A stretch of DNA of 63,330 nt from Colwellia sp. E2M01 (lineage in GTDB: Bacteria > Pseudomonadota > Gammaproteobacteria > Enterobacterales > Alteromonadaceae): positions 1-63,330 of the forward strand of contig NZ_JAHKPR010000070.1 in the NCBI RefSeq assembly GCF_018860585.1. The letters run 5' to 3'. Below the pieces are notes generated by a model that saw only the letters and a list, made by a program, of their open reading frames with translations, did not search any database and had not been told where the DNA came from. Of the stretch, positions 1-8,700 are shown piece after piece. Both the position numbers and the translations under genes were made by a program. Positions within the stretch are counted from its first letter, which is position 1. Each line of letters starts with the position of its first letter.

Positions 1-80
1 ACCTAAACAAATTCGCCTTGTTATTGCACATCGAGCATAGCTCTGAGTTGGGAAGAAATTTAATCAAATTGGTATAAACA
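1..80. repeat. Possible end of a dispersed repeat
   Basis: This is the non-coding stretch before the first gene. On the minus strand it opens with TTATACCAATT (about 69-79), the same word that opens the last 55 bases of the window and resembles the ends of a palindrome at 47035-47090. This suggests a dispersed non-coding repeat cut by the window edge. I cannot define its other end, so the call is tentative. Confidence 0.3.
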
Positions 81-124
81 CGAAGTACCTAACCTAATAA
101 ACACATAAGTGAATACCTGAATCA

Positions 125-700
125 ATGATTAAAACCTTACTGTTATTTATTACATTACTAACAATTAGTTCAAATGCATTATTATGTGCTTTTGCTAGTG
201 CTAAAGTTCCGCCTTTAACAGCTTTAGCTACTCATGAAGTCACACAACAGCTACCGACTTACAGTAAAATTTATGATGATAAACGCGACCCATTTTCCGA
301 TGCCAATGCGGCACTTGCTCTTGCCCAAAAAACTAATCGTCATGTGTTGATTGAAGTTGGCGGCAATTGGTGTTCTTGGTGTCATAAAATGGATACTTTC
401 TTAACAAATACCCCTGAAGTGTATAAGGCTCTACACAACCAATATGTGTTATTAAAAGTGAATGTTAGTGACAGTAATGAAAATGAAGCCTTTATGAAAT
501 CATTACCACCAACACTTGGTTATCCACATATATATGTATCAAATGCACAAGGGAAGATGCTGTTATCGAAAGATACCGCCGAATTATTAGAAAATAACGA
601 ATATTCAAAATCGCAGTGGATGAATTTCCTAGAACAATGGTCAATGCAAAATACCCTTGCCTCGGCTTTACTTTCAAATACAGCTGCCAGCGAACAATAA
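125..700 (+). CDS. Secreted thioredoxin-family protein
   Basis: A protein of 191 residues with a hydrophobic N-terminal signal (about residues 1-26, ending near ASA). A thioredoxin-like fold carries the active-site segment GNWCSWCHKMD near residue 80. The CxxC form CSWC followed by His resembles thioredoxin-7 and DsbD-C-like proteins that reduce or isomerise disulfides in the periplasm. A cis-Pro-like segment (TLGYPHIYV) follows near residues 130-140, as expected. The gene ends 12 bases before a Tat-exported subunit gene, which in turn overlaps a GMC oxidoreductase gene, so the three are probably co-transcribed. Its role may be to keep cysteines of the oxidoreductase reduced, but this is inference from position only. 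Confidence 0.8.
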   Translation: MIKTLLLFITLLTISSNALLCAFASAKVPPLTALATHEVTQQLPTYSKIYDDKRDPFSDANAALALAQKTNRHVLIEVGGNWCSWCHKMDTFLTNTPEVYKALHNQYVLLKVNVSDSNENEAFMKSLPPTLGYPHIYVSNAQGKMLLSKDTAELLENNEYSKSQWMNFLEQWSMQNTLASALLSNTAASEQ

Positions 701-712
701 TAAGCCACACTG

Positions 713-1447
713 ATGAATATAAATAAGTGTCGTTCATTTTTTGATAAGCATTATAAAACTCCCGCTTTTATTGTTAATCAACAACATAAAAAACATGCTA
801 CCAATGACCGACGTCATTTTTTAAAAGCGGCAGCAGGTGTTAGCGTAATGTCAGGCTTATCTGCATTTAGCATTGCTGCTTTTAGTCAATCAGCACAGCT
901 TCAATTAAATGAACTGGTTAAAACCGATCCTTGGTTAACGCTTGATGCTACGTTAAATCATTTATTACCTGAATCACCCACAGGACCCAGTGCAATTGAT
1001 ATCAATGCCACCGCTTACTTAGTACAAATAATGACTGTGCAGCCCACACCGCAAGACGAAAAAGAATTCATTCTTAAGGGTGTTGGCTGGTTAAATGGTT
1101 ATGCAATGAGCGAAAAGTCTGCCAACTTCGCGCAACTTAGCTTTGCTGATAAAGAGCAATTATTGCGTGGCATCAGTAAATCTCGCGCGGGTAAAAACTG
1201 GCTAAACACCCTGCTTGGTTATATTTTCCAAGCAATGCTAGCACCACCGAGTTACGGCGGAAACCCCAAGGGTATTGGCTGGCAATGGCTAGAACATCAA
1301 GCTGGTTTTCCACTGCCTGAACAAGGGCAACGTTACTTTGAACTACCTAAACGCGCACGTATCGATCTAATCAGTCACGTTAATTATCAACAAAAACGTA
1401 AAGTATCTACCGCTAGAAGTACCCATTCAGGAACTCGAAAAACATGA
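713..1447 (+). CDS. Gluconate 2-dehydrogenase subunit 3-like protein (Tat-exported)
   Basis: A protein of 244 residues. Near residue 33 it has a twin-arginine signal (DRRHFLKAAAG) followed by a hydrophobic stretch ending around FSQSAQ, so it should be exported folded by the Tat route. The mature part resembles the gamma/subunit 3 family of membrane-bound sugar and gluconate dehydrogenases, with the typical TLDATLNHLLPESPTGPSA opening and later GWQWLEHQAGFP. In that family the small subunit escorts the flavoprotein through the Tat pathway. The stop overlaps the start of the GMC gene (ATGA), which supports partnership. About 30 residues precede the RR motif, long for a Tat signal, but I see no better in-frame start. 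No cytochrome c subunit gene follows. Confidence 0.75.
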   Translation: MNINKCRSFFDKHYKTPAFIVNQQHKKHATNDRRHFLKAAAGVSVMSGLSAFSIAAFSQSAQLQLNELVKTDPWLTLDATLNHLLPESPTGPSAIDINATAYLVQIMTVQPTPQDEKEFILKGVGWLNGYAMSEKSANFAQLSFADKEQLLRGISKSRAGKNWLNTLLGYIFQAMLAPPSYGGNPKGIGWQWLEHQAGFPLPEQGQRYFELPKRARIDLISHVNYQQKRKVSTARSTHSGTRKT

Positions 1448-3222
1448 GTCAAAGCGATAATTTAGAAGGTAATTTAGAAGATAATCCTGAAGCGAATTCA
1501 GACGTAAGTTACGATATTTGTATCATTGGCAGCGGCGCTGGTGCCTCCCCTATCGCTCATCAATTATCACTGGCGGGTGCTAAAGTAGTTGTACTTGAAA
1601 AAGGCCCTTGGTTAACCGAAAAAGAATTCTTCAAAGACGAACTTACCATCAGCATTCACGATGCTTACAACCCCAAATTAACTGATGAGCAACACGTTAT
1701 TGAAGAGGAGTATCTTGATGAAAACAACGAGCCTTTTTGGCACGGTGAAAAAACCAGTGATTCAGGTTGGAGTTGGTGGAATGGTAATGTAGTTGGCGGC
1801 TCATCAAACTTTATGAGTGGTTATTTTCATCGTTTGAAGCCTATAGATTTTCGCTTAAAATCTGAATTTGGTGCAATAAAAGGTGCGAATGTCGCCGATT
1901 GGCCAATAACTTACGATGAACTTGAGCCTTATTACGCTAAAGTAGAGCGTGAAGTCGGTGTTTCAGGTCGTGTAGTTAAACATCCACATCAAGAGCCTCG
2001 CTCAACTGACTTCCCTTATCCACCCGTTGCTGAAGTCCCTATTGCAGCGTGGATAGATAAAGCGGCAACAGAGATTGGTTATCACGCTATTCCTGTGCCA
2101 CGCGCTATTTTATCGCAACCTGCTATGGGTAGACGTAACTGTGAATACTCAGGTTATTGTAGTAGTTACGGTTGCTCAACAGGCGCAAAAGGTAGCGGTA
2201 GAGCGGCGTTATTAAATCATGCGGTAGCCTCAGGTAATTGCACCATATTACCCAATGCCAAAGTGTATAAAATTGCCAGTGACGATAACGGCAAAATTAC
2301 CGGCGTGCATTATTACGACAGTATTGGTCGCAAAAAATCAGTTACCGCAAAAATATACGTAGTAGCTTGTCAAGCGGTTGAAACCTCACGTTTATTACTT
2401 AGCTCTACCGGTAAAAAATTCCCTAACGGTTTAGCTAATAACAACGGACAAGTCGGTAAAAATTTATTATTTACTGGCGGTGGGGTCGGTCGGGGTGATT
2501 TTAATTACGCTGATTTAACTCCTGAAAAAGTCAATGAACTCAAACAAGTGGGACCTTTTATTAACCGCGCTTTACAAGACTGGTATCAAATTTCAGATAA
2601 AAACTTTACCGGCGCAAATAGCCAAGGACAAGCAAAAGGCGGCACTATCGACTTTTTGTTTCATCAAAATCCAATAGCACGCTCCCGCGGTACACAATGG
2701 GGAATAGATGAACAAGGTAATAACCAATTAATCTGGGGCGAAGCCTTAAAGCAAAGCCTTAAAAAAGAATTTACTAGCTATAAAACATTACGTTTTGAGG
2801 TATTTAACGATTGGTTACCCACCGATGATTGTTTTGTTACCTTAGATAAAGAAGTTACCGACCAATGGGGCGATCCGGTGGCTAAAGTACGTGTTGGTTA
2901 TCATCAGCATGATTTAGAAGTGGGTGAGTATTTATCACAAAAAGCAGAAAAATTAATGGCTGCTTTAGGTGCTACCAATATATCCTCATCGGTAAGTGGT
3001 GCGCCTGCTACTAACTTAATGGCCGGTGGTTGTCGTTTTGGTGATGATCCAAAAACATCGGTATTGAATAAAGACTGCCGCGCCCATGAAGTTGATAACT
3101 TATACGTTACCGACGGTTCGTTTATGCCAACAGGCGGTAGCGTGCCCTACACTTTTACCATTTACGCCAATGCCTTTCGTGTTGCTGATAAAATAAAAGC
3201 ACAGTGGTTGAGCCTAACCTAA
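1444..3222 (+). CDS. GMC-family FAD-dependent oxidoreductase
   Basis: A 592-residue flavoprotein. The FAD-binding Rossmann motif is near residues 24-45 (YDICIIGSGAGASPIAHQLS, then VVVLEKGP). A second FAD segment (GNVVGGSSNFMSG) lies near residue 118. The C-terminus has the usual GMC ending, DNLYVTDGSFMPTGGSVPYT. A cysteine cluster CEYSGYCSSYGC (CX5CX4C, about residues 236-247) resembles the Fe-S-binding motif of FAD-dependent glucose and gluconate dehydrogenases. It has no signal peptide, so it probably travels with the Tat-signal-bearing subunit whose gene overlaps it by 4 bases. The substrate is probably a sugar, sugar acid or alcohol and cannot be named from sequence. The 3' end overlaps the convergent gene by 9 bases. 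Confidence 0.8.
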   Translation: MSQSDNLEGNLEDNPEANSDVSYDICIIGSGAGASPIAHQLSLAGAKVVVLEKGPWLTEKEFFKDELTISIHDAYNPKLTDEQHVIEEEYLDENNEPFWHGEKTSDSGWSWWNGNVVGGSSNFMSGYFHRLKPIDFRLKSEFGAIKGANVADWPITYDELEPYYAKVEREVGVSGRVVKHPHQEPRSTDFPYPPVAEVPIAAWIDKAATEIGYHAIPVPRAILSQPAMGRRNCEYSGYCSSYGCSTGAKGSGRAALLNHAVASGNCTILPNAKVYKIASDDNGKITGVHYYDSIGRKKSVTAKIYVVACQAVETSRLLLSSTGKKFPNGLANNNGQVGKNLLFTGGGVGRGDFNYADLTPEKVNELKQVGPFINRALQDWYQISDKNFTGANSQGQAKGGTIDFLFHQNPIARSRGTQWGIDEQGNNQLIWGEALKQSLKKEFTSYKTLRFEVFNDWLPTDDCFVTLDKEVTDQWGDPVAKVRVGYHQHDLEVGEYLSQKAEKLMAALGATNISSSVSGAPATNLMAGGCRFGDDPKTSVLNKDCRAHEVDNLYVTDGSFMPTGGSVPYTFTIYANAFRVADKIKAQWLSLT

Positions 3223-3927
3223 CCACCAATGAAATGGCGTTAATACAGCGAATAAAATAGGTTGATGAACTAAATAAATAACCAAACTGTGCTTACCAGG
3301 CCAAACTAAGCCTTGCATTAATTTGTCATTTTTTAGATTGTTCAACTGAAAAATATCATAGCTTAAGTACTTGCTATGGCCTAAGAATATACCGACAAAG
3401 ATAACCCCTAACCATGGAAATATTGCAATGTAATCAAGACTGTAGTCAGGTAAGTATTCCTTAATATATACAAAAGGCCAGTGCCTTTCTACACCGCCTA
3501 AATTTCCTATCAAGATAATCACTGAACCAATAATTAAAGAGAGTTTAGGGGAGGACGCAAACCATACAGCACATAGACTTCCAACAAAAATAAACTGCAA
3601 TACACCAAAAAACACCCAACGCTGCGGAAACATAACCAATGATATTGTGGTAATTACCCCTGCCCCAATTGCTATTTTAACTAATCGTTTAGTGAAGCTT
3701 TGCCAGTTAATTTTTCGTCCGTGACTATAAACAAGCCCAACACCAACACAAATAAAGAATAACGTTAAAATCACACAACGAAAATTTTTCCAGCCTTGGT
3801 TATCGTATGCATACCAATCAACCCAACCAAAAAACTTTAAGTCATAAAAAAAATGAAAAATCACCATTAATAAAATGGCTATACTACGAATTAGATCTAC
3901 ATTGTAATTTCTTTTCTTTACTATCAT
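3214..3927 (-). CDS. DUF1624 / heparan-alpha-glucosaminide N-acetyltransferase-like membrane protein
   Basis: A polytopic membrane protein of 237 residues with about six or seven hydrophobic segments. The opening NYNVDLIRSIAILLMVIFHF is typical of the DUF1624/HGSNAT-like acyltransferase group, with a conserved Asp and a His in the first membrane helix followed by YDLKFFGW. The C-terminal KHSLVIYLVHQPILF also fits membrane acyltransferases. By family analogy it may acylate a cell-envelope glycan, but no substrate is indicated. It converges on the GMC gene, sharing 9 bases at the stops, and has no obvious operon partner. Confidence 0.7.
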   Translation of the reverse strand: MIVKKRNYNVDLIRSIAILLMVIFHFFYDLKFFGWVDWYAYDNQGWKNFRCVILTLFFICVGVGLVYSHGRKINWQSFTKRLVKIAIGAGVITTISLVMFPQRWVFFGVLQFIFVGSLCAVWFASSPKLSLIIGSVIILIGNLGGVERHWPFVYIKEYLPDYSLDYIAIFPWLGVIFVGIFLGHSKYLSYDIFQLNNLKNDKLMQGLVWPGKHSLVIYLVHQPILFAVLTPFHWWLG

Positions 3928-3987
3928 TTTTAATGTAATTTCTTATTAGCATGGGAATATAACAACAACCTTATTTACAACAAGCTA

Positions 3988-4284
3988 TTAAACACTACTT
4001 GAAAGTAATACACCTAACAATAAAAACCCAAACCCCGTATAAAACAAAATACTATCTATTTTACGACTGCCTCTTTTTGGTAATTTGGTCGTCGCAATTG
4101 CTTGAGTAAATAGGTTTTCAGGAAGCATACGAATACTGCCGTAACCAATAAAAGCAAAACCAATACCCATCAAAATTTCTGATCCCGCATTATTCATAAC
4201 GCCACTAAACACTGTATAAGTCGCAATAATAAATAAAAATAAACTTGGCCAGTGTATTGGCTTTATATCTTCTTTTTTTAACAT
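3988..4284 (-). CDS. Small predicted membrane protein
   Basis: A 98-residue protein with three hydrophobic segments (about residues 14-28, 35-52 and 77-97) and a basic loop KLPKRGSRK between the second and third, probably cytoplasmic. I do not recognise the family. It is divergent from the haem receptor gene and shares its upstream region of about 165 bases, which contains a Fur-box-like site. It could therefore respond to iron, but nothing in the protein shows this. Confidence 0.55.
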   Translation of the reverse strand: MLKKEDIKPIHWPSLFLFIIATYTVFSGVMNNAGSEILMGIGFAFIGYGSIRMLPENLFTQAIATTKLPKRGSRKIDSILFYTGFGFLLLGVLLSSSV

Positions 4285-4413
4285 CTAATAATCCTTTATA
4301 AATCAATGTTAGTTCGAGTAAACCTAATTAATATACCAGCACAAAACCCAAAACCAAATGAAAACACGAATAATTATCACTTGATCTACCGATTGCATCT
4401 ACGTACAATTATT

Positions 4414-4433
4414 ACAAATGATAATGATTTACA
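4414..4433. promoter_or_regulatory. Fur-box-like operator upstream of the haem receptor
   Basis: The core AATGATAATGATT (4417-4429) differs by one base from the corresponding AATGATAATCATT core of the Fur consensus. It overlaps the first possible ATG of the receptor reading frame (4418), which is one reason to prefer the start at 4451. Iron-dependent repression of the hmu-type genes is expected; binding is not shown. Confidence 0.6.
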
Positions 4434-4450
4434 TTAAACCCTTCCCCAAA

Positions 4451-6502
4451 ATGCACCTATATTCAAACCAAATAATTAAAATTCTAGCAATTTATGCTGC
4501 CTCTAATCTTTTTAGCACCGCAGTTATTGCACAAGAAGAGAAGTCTACAACGCACTCATCACACCACCCCGCACACCATTCAACTAAGAAAAAAGCAGAT
4601 GAAGTGATTGTTGTTACTGGTACTCGCACCCCTAAGTTATTAGCAAACTCACCTGTACAAGTTGAAGTTATCGAGCAAGAACAAATAAACTTGCTTACTC
4701 AAGGCACTATTGCCCAAGCACTTAACTTTATACCGGGCGTTGTCGTCACTCGAAACCAAAAAGATGGTTATAACGTGCAAATGCAGGGTTTTGATGGCGA
4801 TAATGTTTTAATTTTATTAGACAGCCAACCGTTAATATCACCAACTGGTGCTGCAGTTGACCTTGACCAAATTAGCGCCCAAGACATTAAACAAATTGAA
4901 GTTATTCGCGGCGCAGCTTCGGTAATGTATGGCAGCTCAGCTATGGGTGGTGTTATTAATATCATTACCAATCAAGGCAAAGAGAATCAACTCAACCTTA
5001 GTTATGAAGTGGGTAGTTATACACAGAACAGTCTTGAAGATGATCTTTATTCACATCAAGCAAGATTAGGTGCAACCTTATTAACGGGTGATTGGCGCCA
5101 CCAAGTAAATACATTACTCAAACATACTCCGGGTTTTGACTATGATAATGACCATAGCTCAACACCAGCTGGTTCATTGGATAAGATTTTTATTAACTTA
5201 GCAAGCTCAGGGAAAATAGGGTCACTTGATACTGCAATTAAATACCAATTCTTCGATGAAGAAAAAGATAAAAATACTGGGCGTATAGCTGGACAAAGTA
5301 ACTATCAACATTACATTTCTGAGGTTCAACAACAGCAGTTTGACTTTGATATAAGCCAAAAATTAAATAGATATCACGATAAAATCCAACGTCAATGGCA
5401 AGTAAATAGTCGAATAATGGAACACCAAGAGACTAGCGGCGGAACTGGATCTTTACGTAATGCTAACTTCGGTTTATATGAAGTTAATGGTAAATATGTA
5501 TGGTCAACTACCGAGCTCGAAATTGTATCAGGTGGTTTAATACATAAAGATACCCTAGAACAAACTAAAGTTGATGACGGCAGTAAAGAGGTTCCTTTTG
5601 TTAGCAAAGAAAGCATAGAAGCTTTTAGCCAAGTTAATTGGATCAATAAAAACAGCCAATACTTATTAGGTTTAAGAGTACAAGACGACTCAAGCTTTGG
5701 CTTTAATTCTGCGCTTCGTGTAAGCGGTATGAATAATTTATTAACGGGTGAAAACAAGCTTAAACTACGCTACGGTGTTGGCCAAGGTTATAGAGTACCG
5801 ACCTTAAAAGAGCGCTTTTATGAATTTGATCATAGCTCTCTAGGCTATAAAGTTTATGGTAACGAAGACTTAAACCCAGAAACATCAATTACCGCGAATA
5901 CTTCATTAACTTTTGAAACTAGCTTTGAAGAATCTCTCTTAGGCAGCTTTGATTTTACTTCAGACGTTAATATATTTTATACCCAAGCCAAAGACTTGAT
6001 TGATTCAGTTACCGATCCAGAACGTTCAATTGAAGAAGCATTAGACATCTCAGTTTATACCAATATTGATGAAGCCATCTTAAAAGGTTTTGACTGGTCG
6101 GTAGCAGCTAACTATTCACAATGGCAAAGCCAATTAAATTATAGCTATGTTAGTGCTAAAGATAACAACCATGTTCGCTTAGAAGGCAGACCAAAACACC
6201 AATTTAAAGCAAGTATTGGTTACACCCCTAGCAAATATAATATTAACAGTATGCTGTATCTGGTATATCAAAAAGATGAAGCCGTACCAACTGAAGGCTT
6301 TGAAAACGGCACTTTGAATAACAGCTGGTTCACTATCGACTTTAAATTAAGTCATCAATTCAGTAAGCATTTTTCATGGCGTTTAACGCTCGAAAATATA
6401 TTAGATGAACATCAAGATACTGATGCCGTACGCGAACAATTATTTGATGCAAGACCTGTTAGCAGCCGTTTTGTTTCATTAGGTATCACCTACAAACTTT
6501 AG
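4451..6502 (+). CDS. hmuR: TonB-dependent haem receptor, HmuR-like
   Basis: An outer-membrane TonB-dependent receptor. I prefer the ATG at 4451 over 4418 because the earlier ATG lies inside a Fur-box-like site and the later one gives a clean signal peptide ending at VIAQ; neither has a strong ribosome site. The mature N-terminus is His-rich (HSSHHPAHHS), then comes DEVIVVTGTRTPKLL, a TonB-box-like segment. The plug domain follows (VEVIEQEQINLL, IEVIRGAASVMYGSSAMGGV), then a beta-barrel ending in SLGITYKL. Haem receptors carry FRAP and NPDL boxes flanking a His; here YRVP (about residue 447), a His near residue 461 and NEDLNPE fit that pattern. The next genes encode a HmuY-like lipoprotein and a CobN-like chelatase, which together point to haem rather than cobalamin. 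Confidence 0.75.
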   Translation: MHLYSNQIIKILAIYAASNLFSTAVIAQEEKSTTHSSHHPAHHSTKKKADEVIVVTGTRTPKLLANSPVQVEVIEQEQINLLTQGTIAQALNFIPGVVVTRNQKDGYNVQMQGFDGDNVLILLDSQPLISPTGAAVDLDQISAQDIKQIEVIRGAASVMYGSSAMGGVINIITNQGKENQLNLSYEVGSYTQNSLEDDLYSHQARLGATLLTGDWRHQVNTLLKHTPGFDYDNDHSSTPAGSLDKIFINLASSGKIGSLDTAIKYQFFDEEKDKNTGRIAGQSNYQHYISEVQQQQFDFDISQKLNRYHDKIQRQWQVNSRIMEHQETSGGTGSLRNANFGLYEVNGKYVWSTTELEIVSGGLIHKDTLEQTKVDDGSKEVPFVSKESIEAFSQVNWINKNSQYLLGLRVQDDSSFGFNSALRVSGMNNLLTGENKLKLRYGVGQGYRVPTLKERFYEFDHSSLGYKVYGNEDLNPETSITANTSLTFETSFEESLLGSFDFTSDVNIFYTQAKDLIDSVTDPERSIEEALDISVYTNIDEAILKGFDWSVAANYSQWQSQLNYSYVSAKDNNHVRLEGRPKHQFKASIGYTPSKYNINSMLYLVYQKDEAVPTEGFENGTLNNSWFTIDFKLSHQFSKHFSWRLTLENILDEHQDTDAVREQLFDARPVSSRFVSLGITYKL

Positions 6503-6549
6503 CTCTATTTAACTTATACAAATAACATTTAAACTTTAAGGAAATAAAA

Positions 6550-7680
6550 ATGAATAATAAATCGTTGATCCTCACATCAATACTTGCCTCATTGGCTTTA
6601 ACTGCTTGTGGTAGCAGTGATACAGAAGAAAAATTAAATGACGTTGTAGATCAAATTGAAGACGTTATAGATGGCGATGAAGAAATTATAATTTATGGTC
6701 CATACTCGACAGGTACGGCATCAATACCCGCTTCTGTTTACTTTGATTTGGACACCATGGAAGTAGTAACGTTAACTGATGAAGAAGCGAAAACAGATAC
6801 CCAATGGGACATCGCTTTTAATCGTACGGATATTTACTTAAACAACGCAGATGCTGACGCACCTGTTTCTGTTTATTTCACCGGAAACAATAGTGACTTT
6901 TTTGATGAAGAAGGCGCTGCCATTGCGAATTCATTTATCAATGCAACCCCTGAAACTGAGTTAGAAGACTTCGAAGCCGTTATGCTTGCCGATGTACCTA
7001 GCGACGAGACATCATTTATCGTAGATGAAAATAATAGAATCCTTGATGGCTTTTACGTATACAACACGACTACTCACGTTGTAACAGCCGATGATACGCA
7101 CGCATTTATTGTTGATTCTGATGGCACTTACTCAAAATTCAGAGCAACATCAATCACCACTTCAGAACTTGACTTAACAGAAATCACCTTAACTTATAGC
7201 AACCAAACAGATGTAGACACCGCTTTTGCAACTGCTGAGTCTGACGTTGTTATTGATATTGCTTCAGCCTGTGCTGGTTTTGACGGTGTTTATGTTGATT
7301 TTGAGCTAGGACAAGTAGTTAGCGCTAGTGATAACTGGGACGTTACCTTACCTTGTAACGAAGCTAAAACGGGTGCTAGCTTTGAAATCAACCTGGCTGA
7401 TGACGCAACCGCAATGCAAGATTTTGACAATACTTACGACGCTATCGATATAGAAGCTTTACGTTATTACGAGTTTGAAGAAAACGAATATAACGTACGC
7501 GCATTTGACACACTACCTTGGTATCAATACGGATTAGACGGTGGTCATATTATTTGGTCTCAATACGGTGTGTATATTATTAACACTGCAACAGCTAGTT
7601 ATAAACTACAAATTACTAGCTATTACAATGCGGACGCGGCGTCTGGCAACTATTCATTTAGAGCTGAAGCTCTGAAGTAA
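6550..7680 (+). CDS. hmuY: HmuY-family haem-binding lipoprotein
   Basis: A 376-residue lipoprotein: the signal peptide ends in a lipobox LTAC with Cys20 as lipidation site, followed by an acidic linker. The region VYFDLDTMEVVTLTDEEAKT then QWDIAFNRTDIYLN matches the HmuY signature in which a WDIAF segment follows a strand-forming YFDL. A related, weaker copy is VYVDFELGQVVSASDNWDV near residue 235. The C-terminal YKLQITSYYN then GNYSFRAEAL is also HmuY-like. HmuY of Porphyromonas binds haem at the surface and passes it to HmuR. Here the gene lies 47 bases after the receptor gene, so the two should act together. The His pair that ligates haem in Porphyromonas is not obvious, so the ligands may differ. 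Confidence 0.75.
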   Translation: MNNKSLILTSILASLALTACGSSDTEEKLNDVVDQIEDVIDGDEEIIIYGPYSTGTASIPASVYFDLDTMEVVTLTDEEAKTDTQWDIAFNRTDIYLNNADADAPVSVYFTGNNSDFFDEEGAAIANSFINATPETELEDFEAVMLADVPSDETSFIVDENNRILDGFYVYNTTTHVVTADDTHAFIVDSDGTYSKFRATSITTSELDLTEITLTYSNQTDVDTAFATAESDVVIDIASACAGFDGVYVDFELGQVVSASDNWDVTLPCNEAKTGASFEINLADDATAMQDFDNTYDAIDIEALRYYEFEENEYNVRAFDTLPWYQYGLDGGHIIWSQYGVYIINTATASYKLQITSYYNADAASGNYSFRAEALK

Positions 7681-7689
7681 TTTTTAAGG

Positions 7690-7720
7690 GCGATTACCGT
7701 AACGGATTAACGGTAATCGC
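7690..7720 (+). terminator. Intercistronic hairpin after hmuY
   Basis: A perfect 11-bp stem (GCGATTACCGT / ACGGTAATCGC) with a 9-base loop lies 10 bases after the hmuY stop and is followed by a short TTTAG. The weak U-run suggests a partial terminator or RNA-stability hairpin that lets the receptor and lipoprotein be made in excess over the downstream membrane genes. Confidence 0.55.
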
Positions 7721-7750
7721 TTTAGTCCTAAGCGAACGCCGAGAGCATTT

Positions 7751-8353
7751 ATGATCTATCAACTTGAACAGGCAATGTATCAACTGTCTGAACTTTTCAT
7801 GGCACCAGTACTTATTTTAATTGCTGGGCTATTTATCTATTCACTGTTTGCGACAGGACAATATGTCATGCAAAGCATACAGCGCAAACAAAACACCCAA
7901 CAATTTTACCAACTACTTAACGGTGAGCTTGGTGAAAATACCCAATTAAACTTAGTAGGTTATCCACTTGCACAACTTGCTAATAGTTACCCTAAAGTAA
8001 GCAAAGACCAGCTTGACGTTAATGCCCTTACGTTATTAGAAGGCGTAAGAAACGTAAGCCGTTTAGCACCAATGCTAGGCTTAATTGCCACCATGGTACC
8101 TATGGGTCCTGCCCTTAAAGGTTTAGCTGACGGTAACATTCAAGGGATTAGTGAAAACCTAATCGTGGCCTTTTCTGCGGTTATTTTTGGTTTAGTTATC
8201 GCCTCAATTACCTTTTGGATTGCCAGTGTAAAAAAACGTTGGTTAGCAGAAGAGTTAGTTGCGTTAACACCATTATTGCAAGAATCAAAACAACAGCAAG
8301 CCAATACAATTAACACCACAACTAAAGTAGATACCCAAAATGAAGCTGCTTGA
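7751..8353 (+). CDS. MotA/TolQ/ExbB-type proton-channel protein of the hmu locus
   Basis: A 200-residue inner-membrane protein with three hydrophobic segments (about residues 17-39, 103-124 and 138-160). The second and third (SRLAPMLGLIATMVPMGPAL and NLIVAFSAVIFGLVIA) match the conserved TM2-TM3 core of the MotA/TolQ/ExbB family, which forms proton-conducting stators. The polar Gln/Thr-rich C-terminal tail is probably cytoplasmic. Its end overlaps by 14 bases the start of the DUF2149 gene, so the two are translationally linked. The Porphyromonas hmuYRSTUV locus carries equivalents. With an ExbD-like partner and a periplasmic chelatase it could form a dedicated motor. Confidence 0.8.
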   Translation: MIYQLEQAMYQLSELFMAPVLILIAGLFIYSLFATGQYVMQSIQRKQNTQQFYQLLNGELGENTQLNLVGYPLAQLANSYPKVSKDQLDVNALTLLEGVRNVSRLAPMLGLIATMVPMGPALKGLADGNIQGISENLIVAFSAVIFGLVIASITFWIASVKKRWLAEELVALTPLLQESKQQQANTINTTTKVDTQNEAA

Positions 8354-8645
8354 TGAAGACGAAGGCATTAATCCTGCGTTATCGGTGGTTAACTTAGTTG
8401 ACGTTTTTTTAGTACTAGTTGCCGCTTTATTAATTGCCATTGCACAAAACCCACTGAATCCTTTCATGTCCGAAGATGTCACCGTCATTAAAAACGAAGG
8501 CAAAGAGAACATGGAAATTATTGTTAAAAAAGGCAATAAAATTGAAAGCTTTAAAAGCGAAGGAAAAACAGGATCGGGTAGCGGTAAAAAAGCAGGTACG
8601 GCATACGAAATGGCGGACGGTTCAATAATATACGTAGCCGAATAG
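8340..8645 (+). CDS. DUF2149 protein, ExbD-like partner
   Basis: A 101-residue protein with one membrane helix. The N-terminus LLDEDEGINPALSVVNLVDV runs into VFLVLVAALLIAIAQNPLNP. The arrangement is very like ExbD/TolR, where a short cytoplasmic N-terminus and a conserved Asp at the start of the helix (here the Asp of NLVDVF) couple proton flow to movement. The rest (about residues 45-101) is a small polar, Gly/Lys-rich periplasmic domain ending in DGSIIYVAE. It is the DUF2149 type, recurrently found beside CobN-like and MotA/ExbB-like genes. The overlap with the upstream gene supports a two-protein complex. Calling it an ExbD analogue is inference from topology and motif. Confidence 0.75.
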   Translation: MKLLDEDEGINPALSVVNLVDVFLVLVAALLIAIAQNPLNPFMSEDVTVIKNEGKENMEIIVKKGNKIESFKSEGKTGSGSGKKAGTAYEMADGSIIYVAE

Positions 8646-8700
8646 GCTTAATTTACGATAAGTAGTTGAGCTTTATGCTGCATTATCATAGAAATAGCGA

